Of a stretch of DNA of 64,000 nt, positions 53,271 to 61,286 are shown one piece after another (the stretch's first letter is position 1; every line of letters starts with the position of its first letter). Source of the DNA: an uncultured Clostridia bacterium (GTDB lineage Bacteria; Bacillota; Clostridia; Peptostreptococcales; Anaerovoracaceae). Under the pieces are notes generated by a model. That model worked only from the letters and a program-made list of their open reading frames with translations, ran no database searches and was not told where the DNA came from. Both the position numbers and the translations under genes were made by a program. The DNA is taken from positions 124,001 to 188,000 of the forward strand of contig CALIBC010000178.1 in the NCBI GenBank assembly GCA_938045615.1, written 5' to 3'.

Positions 53271-54112
53271 CACAGACCTGCTTTCAATATCATATTGTCG
53301 AGCCAGAGTTTGTAGTAGGCGGGGTTCACATGTATGCCGTCATTTCCGTAATATTCGGGATGTTCTTCGAGGATATAGTTGTTCTCAATAAAAGTTATGT
53401 GCATGGATCTGCACATTTGTCTTATCGAGGAATTGAAGCTTTTGTATTGATTCAGCGATCGGTTTTTTTCACGCGCCGACTTTGACGGTACGGATATGCT
53501 GTTGACAAATAGTTTCGTATGAGGAGATTTGGAGGAAAAATCCGAAATAATTTCACGGTATTTTTTTATAAAGGCGTTTGCATTTCCGCGGTAGTTGCCG
53601 ATATCGTTCATACCGAAAGTGAAAAAAGCCGCCTTTGGAAAGGTTTTTGCCGCATTTCTCACCATCGAACCGTCTTTCATAAGTGACGCACCGACTTTGG
53701 AGAATACCTGTTCTTCACCTAGAAAACCGTAGCTTGAGAGTCCCTCTGTTATGGAATCGCCTATTGCCACGCAACCGTCGAATATTTTTTTATAATTCGT
53801 CTTGGAAAAATCATGGCTTTTCTTGACCATCTGCATCGTTCCGCCGGCCTGTGCGATTCGTTTTTCCACGGAGGCGACATTTGAAAAATCATAACCGGAT
53901 ATGAACTTCAGATTTTCTCGTATCGTGCTGTCTTTGACATCGGCTTCACTGTTGCGGTGAAAAACATTATACACGAACATGAACACAAAAACTGCAATGA
54001 TGATCGTAAGCAGATCGCGTCCGCCGATATACATCTTACCGAAACGAATTTTACCGGTCTTTCTGTCTATGTTAAATATGCTTTTTACGGTATTTTTTCC
54101 GTGCCTCATCAT
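53270..54112 (-). CDS. SGNH/GDSL esterase-type protein, membrane-anchored
   Basis: 280 residues. One membrane helix (about 33-50) is followed by an outer SGNH domain. The nucleophile is in AIGDSITEGL, the Gly and Asn blocks are in the SKVGAS and GMNDIGNY segments, and the Asp/His pair is in DGIHVNPAYY. This is the set of a functional GDSL hydrolase or acetyltransferase. GAAAGG before ATG 54112. First gene of the O-acetylation operon; PatB-like acetyl transfer or acetyl removal are both possible. Confidence 0.88.
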   Translation of the reverse strand: MMRHGKNTVKSIFNIDRKTGKIRFGKMYIGGRDLLTIIIAVFVFMFVYNVFHRNSEADVKDSTIRENLKFISGYDFSNVASVEKRIAQAGGTMQMVKKSHDFSKTNYKKIFDGCVAIGDSITEGLSSYGFLGEEQVFSKVGASLMKDGSMVRNAAKTFPKAAFFTFGMNDIGNYRGNANAFIKKYREIISDFSSKSPHTKLFVNSISVPSKSAREKNRSLNQYKSFNSSIRQMCRSMHITFIENNYILEEHPEYYGNDGIHVNPAYYKLWLDNMILKAGL

Positions 54113-54480
54113 CTTGGTACCTTTCGGAAATTCCTGTCCTGAACCTGCAAGAACGCAACCTGCAACTCTAAAAAGTGATGATAAACGTTTTTCTTTGAAT
54201 TTGCAATAGATTTGCCCGAAAAATATCCATGTACGTGCGATTGCCTGCGACGAGGACTTGCCGAATTCCTATATACGCATTTGACGGGAAATCTGAAATT
54301 CCTTTAGAGATACAAACCGGAACTTACTTTGCAAATTAACAAGTAAAAACTTGACACCGTCCCCATCTTGCGTGGATTGGTGTTTTTTAAAAAAAAATGG
54401 TATAATGCAACGATAAGCCCACGCCGGCGGGCAGCAATTAGAAACAGGAAACCCGAGAGTCAAAACCCATAAATATAGAA
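54113..54480. other. Divergent intergenic region
   Basis: 368 bases between the O-acetylation operon and the gdpP-like gene. It holds a strong plus-strand promoter at 54377-54406 and AT-rich sequence with no convincing coding frame. A TTGACA at 54351 is too far from the -10 to serve it. The minus-strand promoter was not confidently located. Confidence 0.45.
54377..54406 (+). promoter_or_regulatory. Promoter of the gdpP-rplI-dnaB operon
   Basis: TTGGTG (54377-54382), an 18-base spacer and a perfect TATAAT (54401-54406) with extended TGG just before it. Predicted start about 54413, 68 bases before the ATG. Confidence 0.65.
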
Positions 54481-56256
54481 ATGAGAAAGATGAGTACTTT
54501 AGAGTTTAACAAAAATTTTATTGAAGGCGTACCGATGCCCATGTGTGTCGTTGATGACAAGGGCAAAATCGTGGATTTCAATTCGCATATAGGAGAAGTG
54601 TTTTTATATGACGATATCACCGGCAGTGATTTCTTTGCGCTTACCGGAGTCAAGCTTGAGGAAGTTATTGAGGAGTCCAAAAGTAAGGTCTACAAGACAA
54701 TAGAAAGAAGCGACAAGACTTTTAAAGTCTTTACAAGTGAAGAGTCTTTTGCCGAAGGGGATGAAGGCAAGGTTCTTGTTTTTTTCTATGATATCACACG
54801 GTATGAAATTCTGAAAGAAACGTACGAAGATGAAAAGACATGTCTGGCATTGATACGTATAGATAATTATGATGAGCTTATTGCAGGCACGCTGCCAGAC
54901 ATGAGGATGGAAGTTTCCTCGCGCGTCGATAAGACCATAAGGAAGTGGGCCGCAGACAGCAGGGCATCTATAGTAAAACATAAAGAAGATGAGTATGCCA
55001 TGTATTTTCAACAGACATATTTAAAGAAAATGGTGGCAGGCAAGTTTTCTATTCTGGATGAAGTGAGGCAGATAGAGACAGAGGTTGATTTTCCGATAAG
55101 TCTTTCAATAGGTGTGGGAACATCGGAGGAGAGCATGTCCGATACGGAAGAATCGTCAAGGGCGGCACTTGAGCTGGCACTTGGTAGGGGAGGAGATCAG
55201 GCTGTTGTAAAGACCCACAATCAGATAGATTATTATGGTGGCAAGCTGCAGACCGTGGAAAAGACGAACAAAGGTAAATCCAGAGTTATTGCGCACATGC
55301 TGAAACAGCTGATTTCCGAAGCGGAACGTATATTGATAATGGGGCACAGAAATCCGGATATGGATTGTTTTGGTGCCGCCATGGGAATGTTCAGGGTTTG
55401 CAAGATGCAAGGTCGTGATGCGGGGCTTGTGGTAGATGAGGTGAATGACTCTCTTAGAGTGATTTACAAGCAGGCAAAAGAAACCGACAAATATAGTTTT
55501 CTTTCCGGTGAGAAAGCGATGGAACTTGCCGATGAGAGAACGCTTCTTATAGTTGTCGACACCCACAGACCAAGCTATGTGTCCTGCCCGGAGCTTCTTG
55601 AAAAAGCCGGCAAGGTGGCAGTAATAGATCATCACAGGCGTGCGGCGGATTTTATCAAAGATGCGGATCTGTCATACATAGAATCATACGCTTCCTCCGC
55701 CTGCGAGTTGGTGGCAGAGATATTACAGTACTCGGGAAAGAAAAGAGTGCTGGAGAAGTTGGAAGCGGAGGCGCTGCTTGGGGGAATTACCCTCGATACC
55801 AATAGATTTGCGGTCAAAACGGGCGTCAGAACTTTTGAGGCAGCTGCATGGCTGCGGCGATCAGGAGCGGACACGACCGAGGTGAAGAGATTTTTCCAGA
55901 TGAACATGGACATGTTCAAGGTAAGAGCCAAAGGTATAGCTTCAGCAGAACTTCACAATAACGGGGTAGCAACGTCTCTTTGCGAGGGATACAATAGAGA
56001 TGCGCAAATAATAAATTCACAGGTTGCCGATGAACTTTTAAATATCGAAGGCGTCAAAGCGGCATTTGTCGCAAGCAAAAATGATTCGGGCAAGACGGTA
56101 GTGAGCGCAAGATCTCTGGGAGAATTGAACGTACAGGTGATAATGGAAAAATTGGGGGGCGGAGGACATCTGACCACCGCAGGTGCGCAAGTTGAAGAAA
56201 GTCCGGAAGATGTTCTGGAAGTCATAAAAAATATTATCGGCAGCGGGAAGAGGTAG
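54481..56256 (+). CDS. gdpP: GdpP-type cyclic-di-AMP phosphodiesterase without membrane helices
   Basis: 591 residues. PAS-like domain at about 10-85, degenerate GGDEF at about 115-250, then DHH/DHHA1. Motifs include MGHRNPDMDCFGAA, the second metal motif VVDTHRP, AVIDHHRRA (about 380-388) and the DHHA1 signature GGGGHLTTAG. Canonical GdpP has two N-terminal membrane helices and about 650-660 residues. Here the protein opens directly with the PAS domain and the promoter lies only about 75 bases upstream, so the membrane part is truly missing. It hydrolyses c-di-AMP in other Bacillota. gdpP-rplI-dnaB is the standard order. Confidence 0.9.
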   Translation: MRKMSTLEFNKNFIEGVPMPMCVVDDKGKIVDFNSHIGEVFLYDDITGSDFFALTGVKLEEVIEESKSKVYKTIERSDKTFKVFTSEESFAEGDEGKVLVFFYDITRYEILKETYEDEKTCLALIRIDNYDELIAGTLPDMRMEVSSRVDKTIRKWAADSRASIVKHKEDEYAMYFQQTYLKKMVAGKFSILDEVRQIETEVDFPISLSIGVGTSEESMSDTEESSRAALELALGRGGDQAVVKTHNQIDYYGGKLQTVEKTNKGKSRVIAHMLKQLISEAERILIMGHRNPDMDCFGAAMGMFRVCKMQGRDAGLVVDEVNDSLRVIYKQAKETDKYSFLSGEKAMELADERTLLIVVDTHRPSYVSCPELLEKAGKVAVIDHHRRAADFIKDADLSYIESYASSACELVAEILQYSGKKRVLEKLEAEALLGGITLDTNRFAVKTGVRTFEAAAWLRRSGADTTEVKRFFQMNMDMFKVRAKGIASAELHNNGVATSLCEGYNRDAQIINSQVADELLNIEGVKAAFVASKNDSGKTVVSARSLGELNVQVIMEKLGGGGHLTTAGAQVEESPEDVLEVIKNIIGSGKR

Positions 56257-56259
56257 GCA

Positions 56260-56703
56260 ATGATTGTTATTTTAAAGAGAGATATTAAGGGAACCGGAAA
56301 ATCCGGAGAAATAGTAAAAGTAAGCGACGGATACGCCAGGAATATGTTGCTCCCGAAGGGCTGGGCGATCGAAGCTACCAAAGGCAATGTGAACACGCTT
56401 GAAAAAGTGAAGGCAAAACAGGAAGAAGAGGCGGCAGCGAAGAAAAAGGCAGCTGAAGAGACAGCCGCCAAGATAAAGACCATAGAAGTGGTGATCAAGA
56501 CGAAAGCAGGCGACGGCGGCAGGCTTTTCGGTTCGATCACATCCAAAGATGTGTGTGATGCACTCAAAGAGCAGTATAAGATTGTCGTCGATAAGAAAAA
56601 TCTTCAAATGAGTCAACCTATAAAGGCGTTGGGAACATTTAGCGTCAAAATCAAGCTGCACCGGGATGTTTCAACGGAATTGACCGTGAAAGTCACGGAT
56701 TGA
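56260..56703 (+). CDS. rplI: 50S ribosomal protein L9
   Basis: 147 residues. N-terminal domain MIVILKRDIKGTGKSGEIVKV with GYARNMLLPKGWA, a long connecting helix (EKVKAKQEEEAAAKKKAAEE) and the C-terminal domain FGSITSKDVCDAL. It starts three bases after the phosphodiesterase stops, so the two are coupled. Confidence 0.97.
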   Translation: MIVILKRDIKGTGKSGEIVKVSDGYARNMLLPKGWAIEATKGNVNTLEKVKAKQEEEAAAKKKAAEETAAKIKTIEVVIKTKAGDGGRLFGSITSKDVCDALKEQYKIVVDKKNLQMSQPIKALGTFSVKIKLHRDVSTELTVKVTD

Positions 56704-56830
56704 AAATAAGAAGTGACGATTTTAGGACGTAGCCGGCGGGATAAGTGAAAACCGAAATTGCGCCGCCGTCTAAATGTACCGATTGGGTACAATTGTAAAC
56801 TGAAGTTGACAAAACAAGGGTAATGCAATA

Positions 56831-58150
56831 ATGATAGAAAAAATTCCTCCACATAATCCGGATGCGGAAAGATCTGTCCTCGGCTCGGGGCTGCTCAGCA
56901 AGGAGGCGCTTGCTGACGTTGTCGAATTTATATCTCCGGGCGATTTTTATGACGGTGCGAATAAAGAAATCTTTACCGTGATGCTGGATATGTTCAGAGA
57001 AAACAAGGCCGTGGATATAGTCACCGTCTGCGATGAGCTAAAGCGAAGAAAACTGCTTGATGCCGTCGGCGGAAGAAGCTATGTCGCAACTCTTTCCGGT
57101 GAGGTTCCGGTTACCACTAATGCGGCAGAATACGCAAAGATCGTGGCGGAAAAAGCATCTATACGTAAATTGATACGTACCTCGGAAATCATAAGAGAAA
57201 ACAGTTTTGACCAGAACCGGGATGCCGAGGAAATAATCAATTTTGCGGAAAAAGAGATCTTGGCAATAGCGCAGGAACGCCAAAAAGGAGATTACGCCGA
57301 ACTTAAGGATGTACTAATGACAGATCTGGATTTGCTTGATGCGGCGGTGAAAAATCAAGGAAAGATCACGGGAGTTCCAACGGGATTCAAACAACTGGAC
57401 AATATGACCTATGGATTGCAAAAGTCGGATCTCATAATCGTAGCGGCAAGACCTGCTATGGGTAAAACCGCATTCGCCTTGAACATAGCCTTAAACGGTG
57501 CGGTAAAAGGAGATGCATCTGTTTTGATCTTCAGTTTGGAGATGTCCAAGGAGCAGCTTGGGCAGAGACTGCTTTCCATGGATGCGCGCGTGGAGATGCA
57601 GAGTATTAAAAAAGGAACGGTCGACAACAGTGATTGGGACAGGATACTGGTGACGGTGGACAAGCTTTCCAAAGCAAAAATTCATATAGATGACACGGCA
57701 GATTTAAGTGTTTTCGAGATAAAAAACAAGTGTAGAAGGCTGAAAGCGGAGAAAGGCCTTGATCTTATAGTCATAGACTATCTTCAGCTGATGAAGTTCG
57801 AAGGCAAAGCAGAGAGCAGACAACAGGAGATAAGCAACATGTCGCGCTATCTGAAACTGCTTGCAAGAGAGATGGATTGTCCGGTCATAGTGCTATCACA
57901 GCTTTCCCGTGCCCCCGACCAGAGACCGAATCATATGCCGGTGCTGTCTGATTTACGTGAGTCCGGGGCGATAGAGCAGGATGCCGATATCGTAATGTTT
58001 CTGTACAGGGACGACTATTATGAAAAAGAAAACTCGGAAAAACCGGGAGTTTGCGACGTGATAATCGCAAAGCACAGAAGCGGACCCACGGGAGATATAG
58101 AACTTACGTGGGTGGATCGCTACACCAGATTCAGCGATATGGCAAACTGA
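56831..58150 (+). CDS. dnaB: Replicative DNA helicase
   Basis: 439 residues. N-terminal helicase domain starting IPPHNPDAERSVLGSGLL, linker, then a RecA-fold motor with Walker A ARPAMGKTAFALN, SLEMSKEQLGQRLL, Walker B LIVIDYLQLM, and the tail HRSGPTGDIELTW. It is the hexameric helicase of the replication fork (called DnaC in Bacillus subtilis). No intein is present. Confidence 0.97.
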   Translation: MIEKIPPHNPDAERSVLGSGLLSKEALADVVEFISPGDFYDGANKEIFTVMLDMFRENKAVDIVTVCDELKRRKLLDAVGGRSYVATLSGEVPVTTNAAEYAKIVAEKASIRKLIRTSEIIRENSFDQNRDAEEIINFAEKEILAIAQERQKGDYAELKDVLMTDLDLLDAAVKNQGKITGVPTGFKQLDNMTYGLQKSDLIIVAARPAMGKTAFALNIALNGAVKGDASVLIFSLEMSKEQLGQRLLSMDARVEMQSIKKGTVDNSDWDRILVTVDKLSKAKIHIDDTADLSVFEIKNKCRRLKAEKGLDLIVIDYLQLMKFEGKAESRQQEISNMSRYLKLLAREMDCPVIVLSQLSRAPDQRPNHMPVLSDLRESGAIEQDADIVMFLYRDDYYEKENSEKPGVCDVIIAKHRSGPTGDIELTWVDRYTRFSDMAN

Positions 58151-58221
58151 AGCATCACGCACTGCGTGTGACCACCGGTAAGATTGGCACAAGCGGTAAT
58201 GAGTAGTACAAGTAATAAAAT

Positions 58222-59499
58222 ATGAGCGTTATAAAAAGAAAAGTAAAGGATTTGTATCTGTATGATACGCATACGGAAAATATTTTTATAAATGAGTATA
58301 TGCCTCAGGCAAAGGGTGACTATGTAAAAGTGTATATGTATGCAAGCATGTACGCTCAGTTTGGTATGGATTTGGATAGCGACACGATAGCCGAGCAGCT
58401 GAAAATTTCAAAGGAAAAGGTTGGAGAAGCATGGGCTTACTGGGAAAAGATGGGGCTCGTAAAGAGGTCATTTTTCAGCGATGAGGCGACGGGGGAGAAA
58501 ATCGAATTTCTGAATATCAAGGATATGATGTATCGCACTGTAAACAGCGGAGAGGCAAAAGACGATTTGACAGGGAACGCCGTGTTCAATGATGAAAATC
58601 TCGGACTTATGTTTGAGAAAGTCGAAAAAACCATGCAGCGGCAGCTCAGTAGCACTGAAATTCTCAAGATCAATGAGTTTATCATGGATAGGAAAATCCC
58701 GCCCGAGGTTATATTTTTTGCGATAGAGTATTGCAAGCAGAAAGGCAAGGACAGCTTCCGGTATATATCCAAAGTCATAAAGAGTTGGAATGACAAGGGG
58801 CTTGACAGCATCGACCGTATAAGGGATTATCTTGAGGAAAATGACAGAAGACATGTTCAATATCGCAGAGTGCTCAAAGCCCTCGGATTCAGCAGGAATG
58901 CGACCGAAAAGGAACAAGAGATGATGAATCGCTGGTTCGATGAATACGGATACGGCATGGACAGAGTTCTAGAAGCCGTCGCAAAGACATCGGGGATAGC
59001 AACCCCCAATTTCAATTACGTAAACAAGGTGCTGGAGAACTGGAAAAGAGAATCCGAGAAAAGAGGCATTAATGATGTTAACAGGCACGCGGGAGTTTCG
59101 GAGGCTCAACTTCATGAGTACTATCTTTATTTACAGGAAAAAGCGAAACAAGATGCGGAAAAGAGAACGGAATATGTTTATGAAGTCCTCCCACAGATAA
59201 AAGAAATAGATGATAAACTTACGGAAATACGCAGGAAACTCGTGCAGAATATGTTGAGCGGAAAGAACGGCGATTTCAGCAGTATAAACAGCGCAAAGGA
59301 ACGCTTGGAACTTGAAAGAGCAGGCGTTCTCACAGACGGGAATTTTGACAGCGATTACACGGAAGTGAAGTACCTTTGCGACAAATGCAGGGATACGGGA
59401 ATCACCGACATGAATGAGGTTTGCGATTGCAGGGTCGAAAGACTTGATGAGGCGGAAATCTGGCTGAAACAGAAGACGGAAGAGAAAAGATCGGGTTAA
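58222..59499 (+). CDS. DnaD/DnaB-type primosome protein with DnaI-like zinc motif at the C-terminus
   Basis: 425 residues. An N-terminal winged-helix (DDBH1-like, about 15-95) is followed by two DDBH2 domains ending YISKVIKSW (about 179-187) and YVNKVLENW (about 270-278). A charged helical region (about 290-375) leads to a four-Cys cluster C-x2-C-x11-C-x-C at about 385-402 (CDKCRDTG, CDCR). That last part and the helices before it resemble the N-terminal zinc domain of DnaI/DnaC helicase loaders, but no AAA+ ATPase follows. It is placed directly after dnaB, consistent with helicase recruitment or loading during initiation or restart. Confidence 0.88.
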   Translation: MSVIKRKVKDLYLYDTHTENIFINEYMPQAKGDYVKVYMYASMYAQFGMDLDSDTIAEQLKISKEKVGEAWAYWEKMGLVKRSFFSDEATGEKIEFLNIKDMMYRTVNSGEAKDDLTGNAVFNDENLGLMFEKVEKTMQRQLSSTEILKINEFIMDRKIPPEVIFFAIEYCKQKGKDSFRYISKVIKSWNDKGLDSIDRIRDYLEENDRRHVQYRRVLKALGFSRNATEKEQEMMNRWFDEYGYGMDRVLEAVAKTSGIATPNFNYVNKVLENWKRESEKRGINDVNRHAGVSEAQLHEYYLYLQEKAKQDAEKRTEYVYEVLPQIKEIDDKLTEIRRKLVQNMLSGKNGDFSSINSAKERLELERAGVLTDGNFDSDYTEVKYLCDKCRDTGITDMNEVCDCRVERLDEAEIWLKQKTEEKRSG

Positions 59500-59506
59500 C
59501 GTGGAT

Positions 59507-59827
59507 ATGAAGAGCAGAGAGCAACGCAGAAAGAAAAAAAAGATGCATCTTAACATGAGTAGGCTGCTGTTTCGGGTTGTGATTGCGGTTCTTGTTTGCG
59601 TGAGCGTAATGTCGGTCAGAAAAATCGTGCTTCTTAAAATGGAACAGAGTGAACTCAAGGCACAGCAGACGTCTCTGAAGGAAAAACGGGCAAAGCTGCG
59701 AAACGAATTGAAGAATATCGACGATAAAAATTACATAGAAGAGCAGGCGAGAAAGCAGCTTAATATGGTAAAGCCCGGAGAAATTTTATACATGATTGAA
59801 AAGGAGAAAAAGAAAAACAAAGAATAG
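59507..59827 (+). CDS. DivIC/FtsB-like septum formation initiator
   Basis: 106 residues from ATG 59507 (GTG 59501 is the alternative). A basic start (RRKKKKMH), one membrane helix (about 19-38), a coiled coil (KMEQSELKAQQTSLKEKRAK) and the family end ARKQLNMVKPGEILYMI. Members join the FtsL-DivIB/FtsQ subcomplex of the divisome. It begins eight bases after the DnaD-like gene and precedes rnmV. Confidence 0.85.
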   Translation: MKSREQRRKKKKMHLNMSRLLFRVVIAVLVCVSVMSVRKIVLLKMEQSELKAQQTSLKEKRAKLRNELKNIDDKNYIEEQARKQLNMVKPGEILYMIEKEKKKNKE

Positions 59828-59836
59828 TGTTGTGAT

Positions 59837-60424
59837 ATGAACGGAGACAAGATCAGGATAGAAGAAATAATAATCGTAGAGGGACGCGATGATACGGCTG
59901 CCGTAAAGCGTGCTGTGAAAGCGAACACTATCGAAACTCATGGGTTTGGGATGAGCGATGAAATGTGGCGGCAGGCGGATACCGCATATAAGAATCGTGG
60001 AATAATAGTTTTTACCGACCCGGACAGAGCAGGTGAAAATATAAGACGCAAGCTGAAAGAGAGATATCCCGGGTGCAAGGAAGCTTTTTTGCCGCAGAGC
60101 AAGGCTCTAAAGAACGGAGATCTGGGAATCGAAAATGCGGATCCGGAATCCATAGCAGAAGCTCTCCTGAAAGCAAAGCATGGAAAAAGCACATCAAAAA
60201 ACAATGCGTGCGAAGCAAAGATTTTCACAGCGGAAGATATGGAATCAAACGGTTTGTCATCCGGTGCAGGAAGCAGAAAAAAGAGAGAAAAGATCGGGGC
60301 TGTGCTTGGTATAGGTTATGGAAATACAAAAGCTTTTTTGGCAAAATTAAATGGATATGGCATAACGAGAGAGGAATTTTATGGAGCTATACGATCCATC
60401 GGTGATACGTGGGATAAAGAATAA
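59837..60424 (+). CDS. rnmV: Ribonuclease M5
   Basis: 195 residues. TOPRIM domain with VEGRDDTAAVKRAV (catalytic Glu), VFTDPDRAGENIRRKL (DxD) and the M5-specific CKEAFLPQSKALK and GIENADPESIAEAL. It matures 5S rRNA. An extra Ser/Lys-rich segment (about 115-150) precedes the C-terminal helices. Its end overlaps rsmA by 44 bases, the usual rnmV-rsmA pairing. Confidence 0.93.
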   Translation: MNGDKIRIEEIIIVEGRDDTAAVKRAVKANTIETHGFGMSDEMWRQADTAYKNRGIIVFTDPDRAGENIRRKLKERYPGCKEAFLPQSKALKNGDLGIENADPESIAEALLKAKHGKSTSKNNACEAKIFTAEDMESNGLSSGAGSRKKREKIGAVLGIGYGNTKAFLAKLNGYGITREEFYGAIRSIGDTWDKE

Positions 60425-61286
60425 ATACGGCTTTAAATTTTCCAAGAGTCTTGGGCAGAACTTTTTGACCGACGGGGAGATCCTTGAGGCGATCGTGCTC
60501 GGTGCGGATATAAGTAAGGATGACATCGTTTTTGAAATAGGTTCAGGAATAGGTGCACTTACGGCAGAAGCGGCAAAGAAAGCCGGAAAGGTCATTGCCG
60601 TTGAGGTTGACAAGGAACTGGAAAAAATTCTGGAAGAAACCTTGGCGGGATTTGACAATATAAAAGTTATCGTGGCAAACGTGCTGAAAATGGATTTAAA
60701 AACTCTTATGCAAGAGGAACTTCGGTCAGGCGGAGATTTGCAGCCACAGCGCAGCACAGTCAAGGTGATAGGAAACCTGCCGTATTACATAACAACAGGA
60801 ATAATTATGAAGCTGCTTGAAGAGAAACTTCCCGTAAAGAGCATTACTATAATGATGCAGAAGGAAGTTGCCGAAAGGCTAAAGTCGAAACCGGGCAGCA
60901 GGGTTTACGGTGCCATTTCGGTTGCGGTGCAGTATTACTGCCACATTCACACAATCAAGGAAGTGCCAAAAGAGTGTTTCATGCCCGTGCCGAAAGTCGA
61001 TTCCACCGTACTCAGGCTTGATATAAGGGAGAGACCGGCGGTGGAACTTATAAGTGAAAAAATGTTCTTTCGCTGCGTAAAGGCGGGATTCGGAAAGAGA
61101 CGAAAGACATTGTTGAATGCATTGGTGGACACAAAGTTTGACAAAGAAGTGGTGTCGGAGTGTTTGCAGGCTTCGGGGATCGATCCTATGAGAAGGGCGG
61201 AAACCTTGTCATTGCAGGATTTTGCCGCACTTGCCAATGAATTTTCAAGGAAAAGGGGATTGTGTTTATGCAGGGAAAATCATTAA
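60381..61286 (+). CDS. rsmA: 16S rRNA dimethyladenosine transferase (KsgA)
   Basis: 301 residues. It dimethylates the two adjacent adenines near the 3' end of 16S rRNA. KSLGQNFLTDG, the SAM motif VFEIGSGIGALT, VEVDKELEK and the catalytic NLPYYIT are all in place, with FMPVPKVDSTVLRL and GKRRKTLLNAL in the C-terminal part. The start overlaps rnmV. Confidence 0.96.
   Translation: MELYDPSVIRGIKNKYGFKFSKSLGQNFLTDGEILEAIVLGADISKDDIVFEIGSGIGALTAEAAKKAGKVIAVEVDKELEKILEETLAGFDNIKVIVANVLKMDLKTLMQEELRSGGDLQPQRSTVKVIGNLPYYITTGIIMKLLEEKLPVKSITIMMQKEVAERLKSKPGSRVYGAISVAVQYYCHIHTIKEVPKECFMPVPKVDSTVLRLDIRERPAVELISEKMFFRCVKAGFGKRRKTLLNALVDTKFDKEVVSECLQASGIDPMRRAETLSLQDFAALANEFSRKRGLCLCRENH

Noticed and set aside
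54351..54356. TTGACA as -35 for the gdpP promoter
   Set aside because: It is 44 bases from the TATAAT; TTGGTG at 54377 has acceptable spacing.
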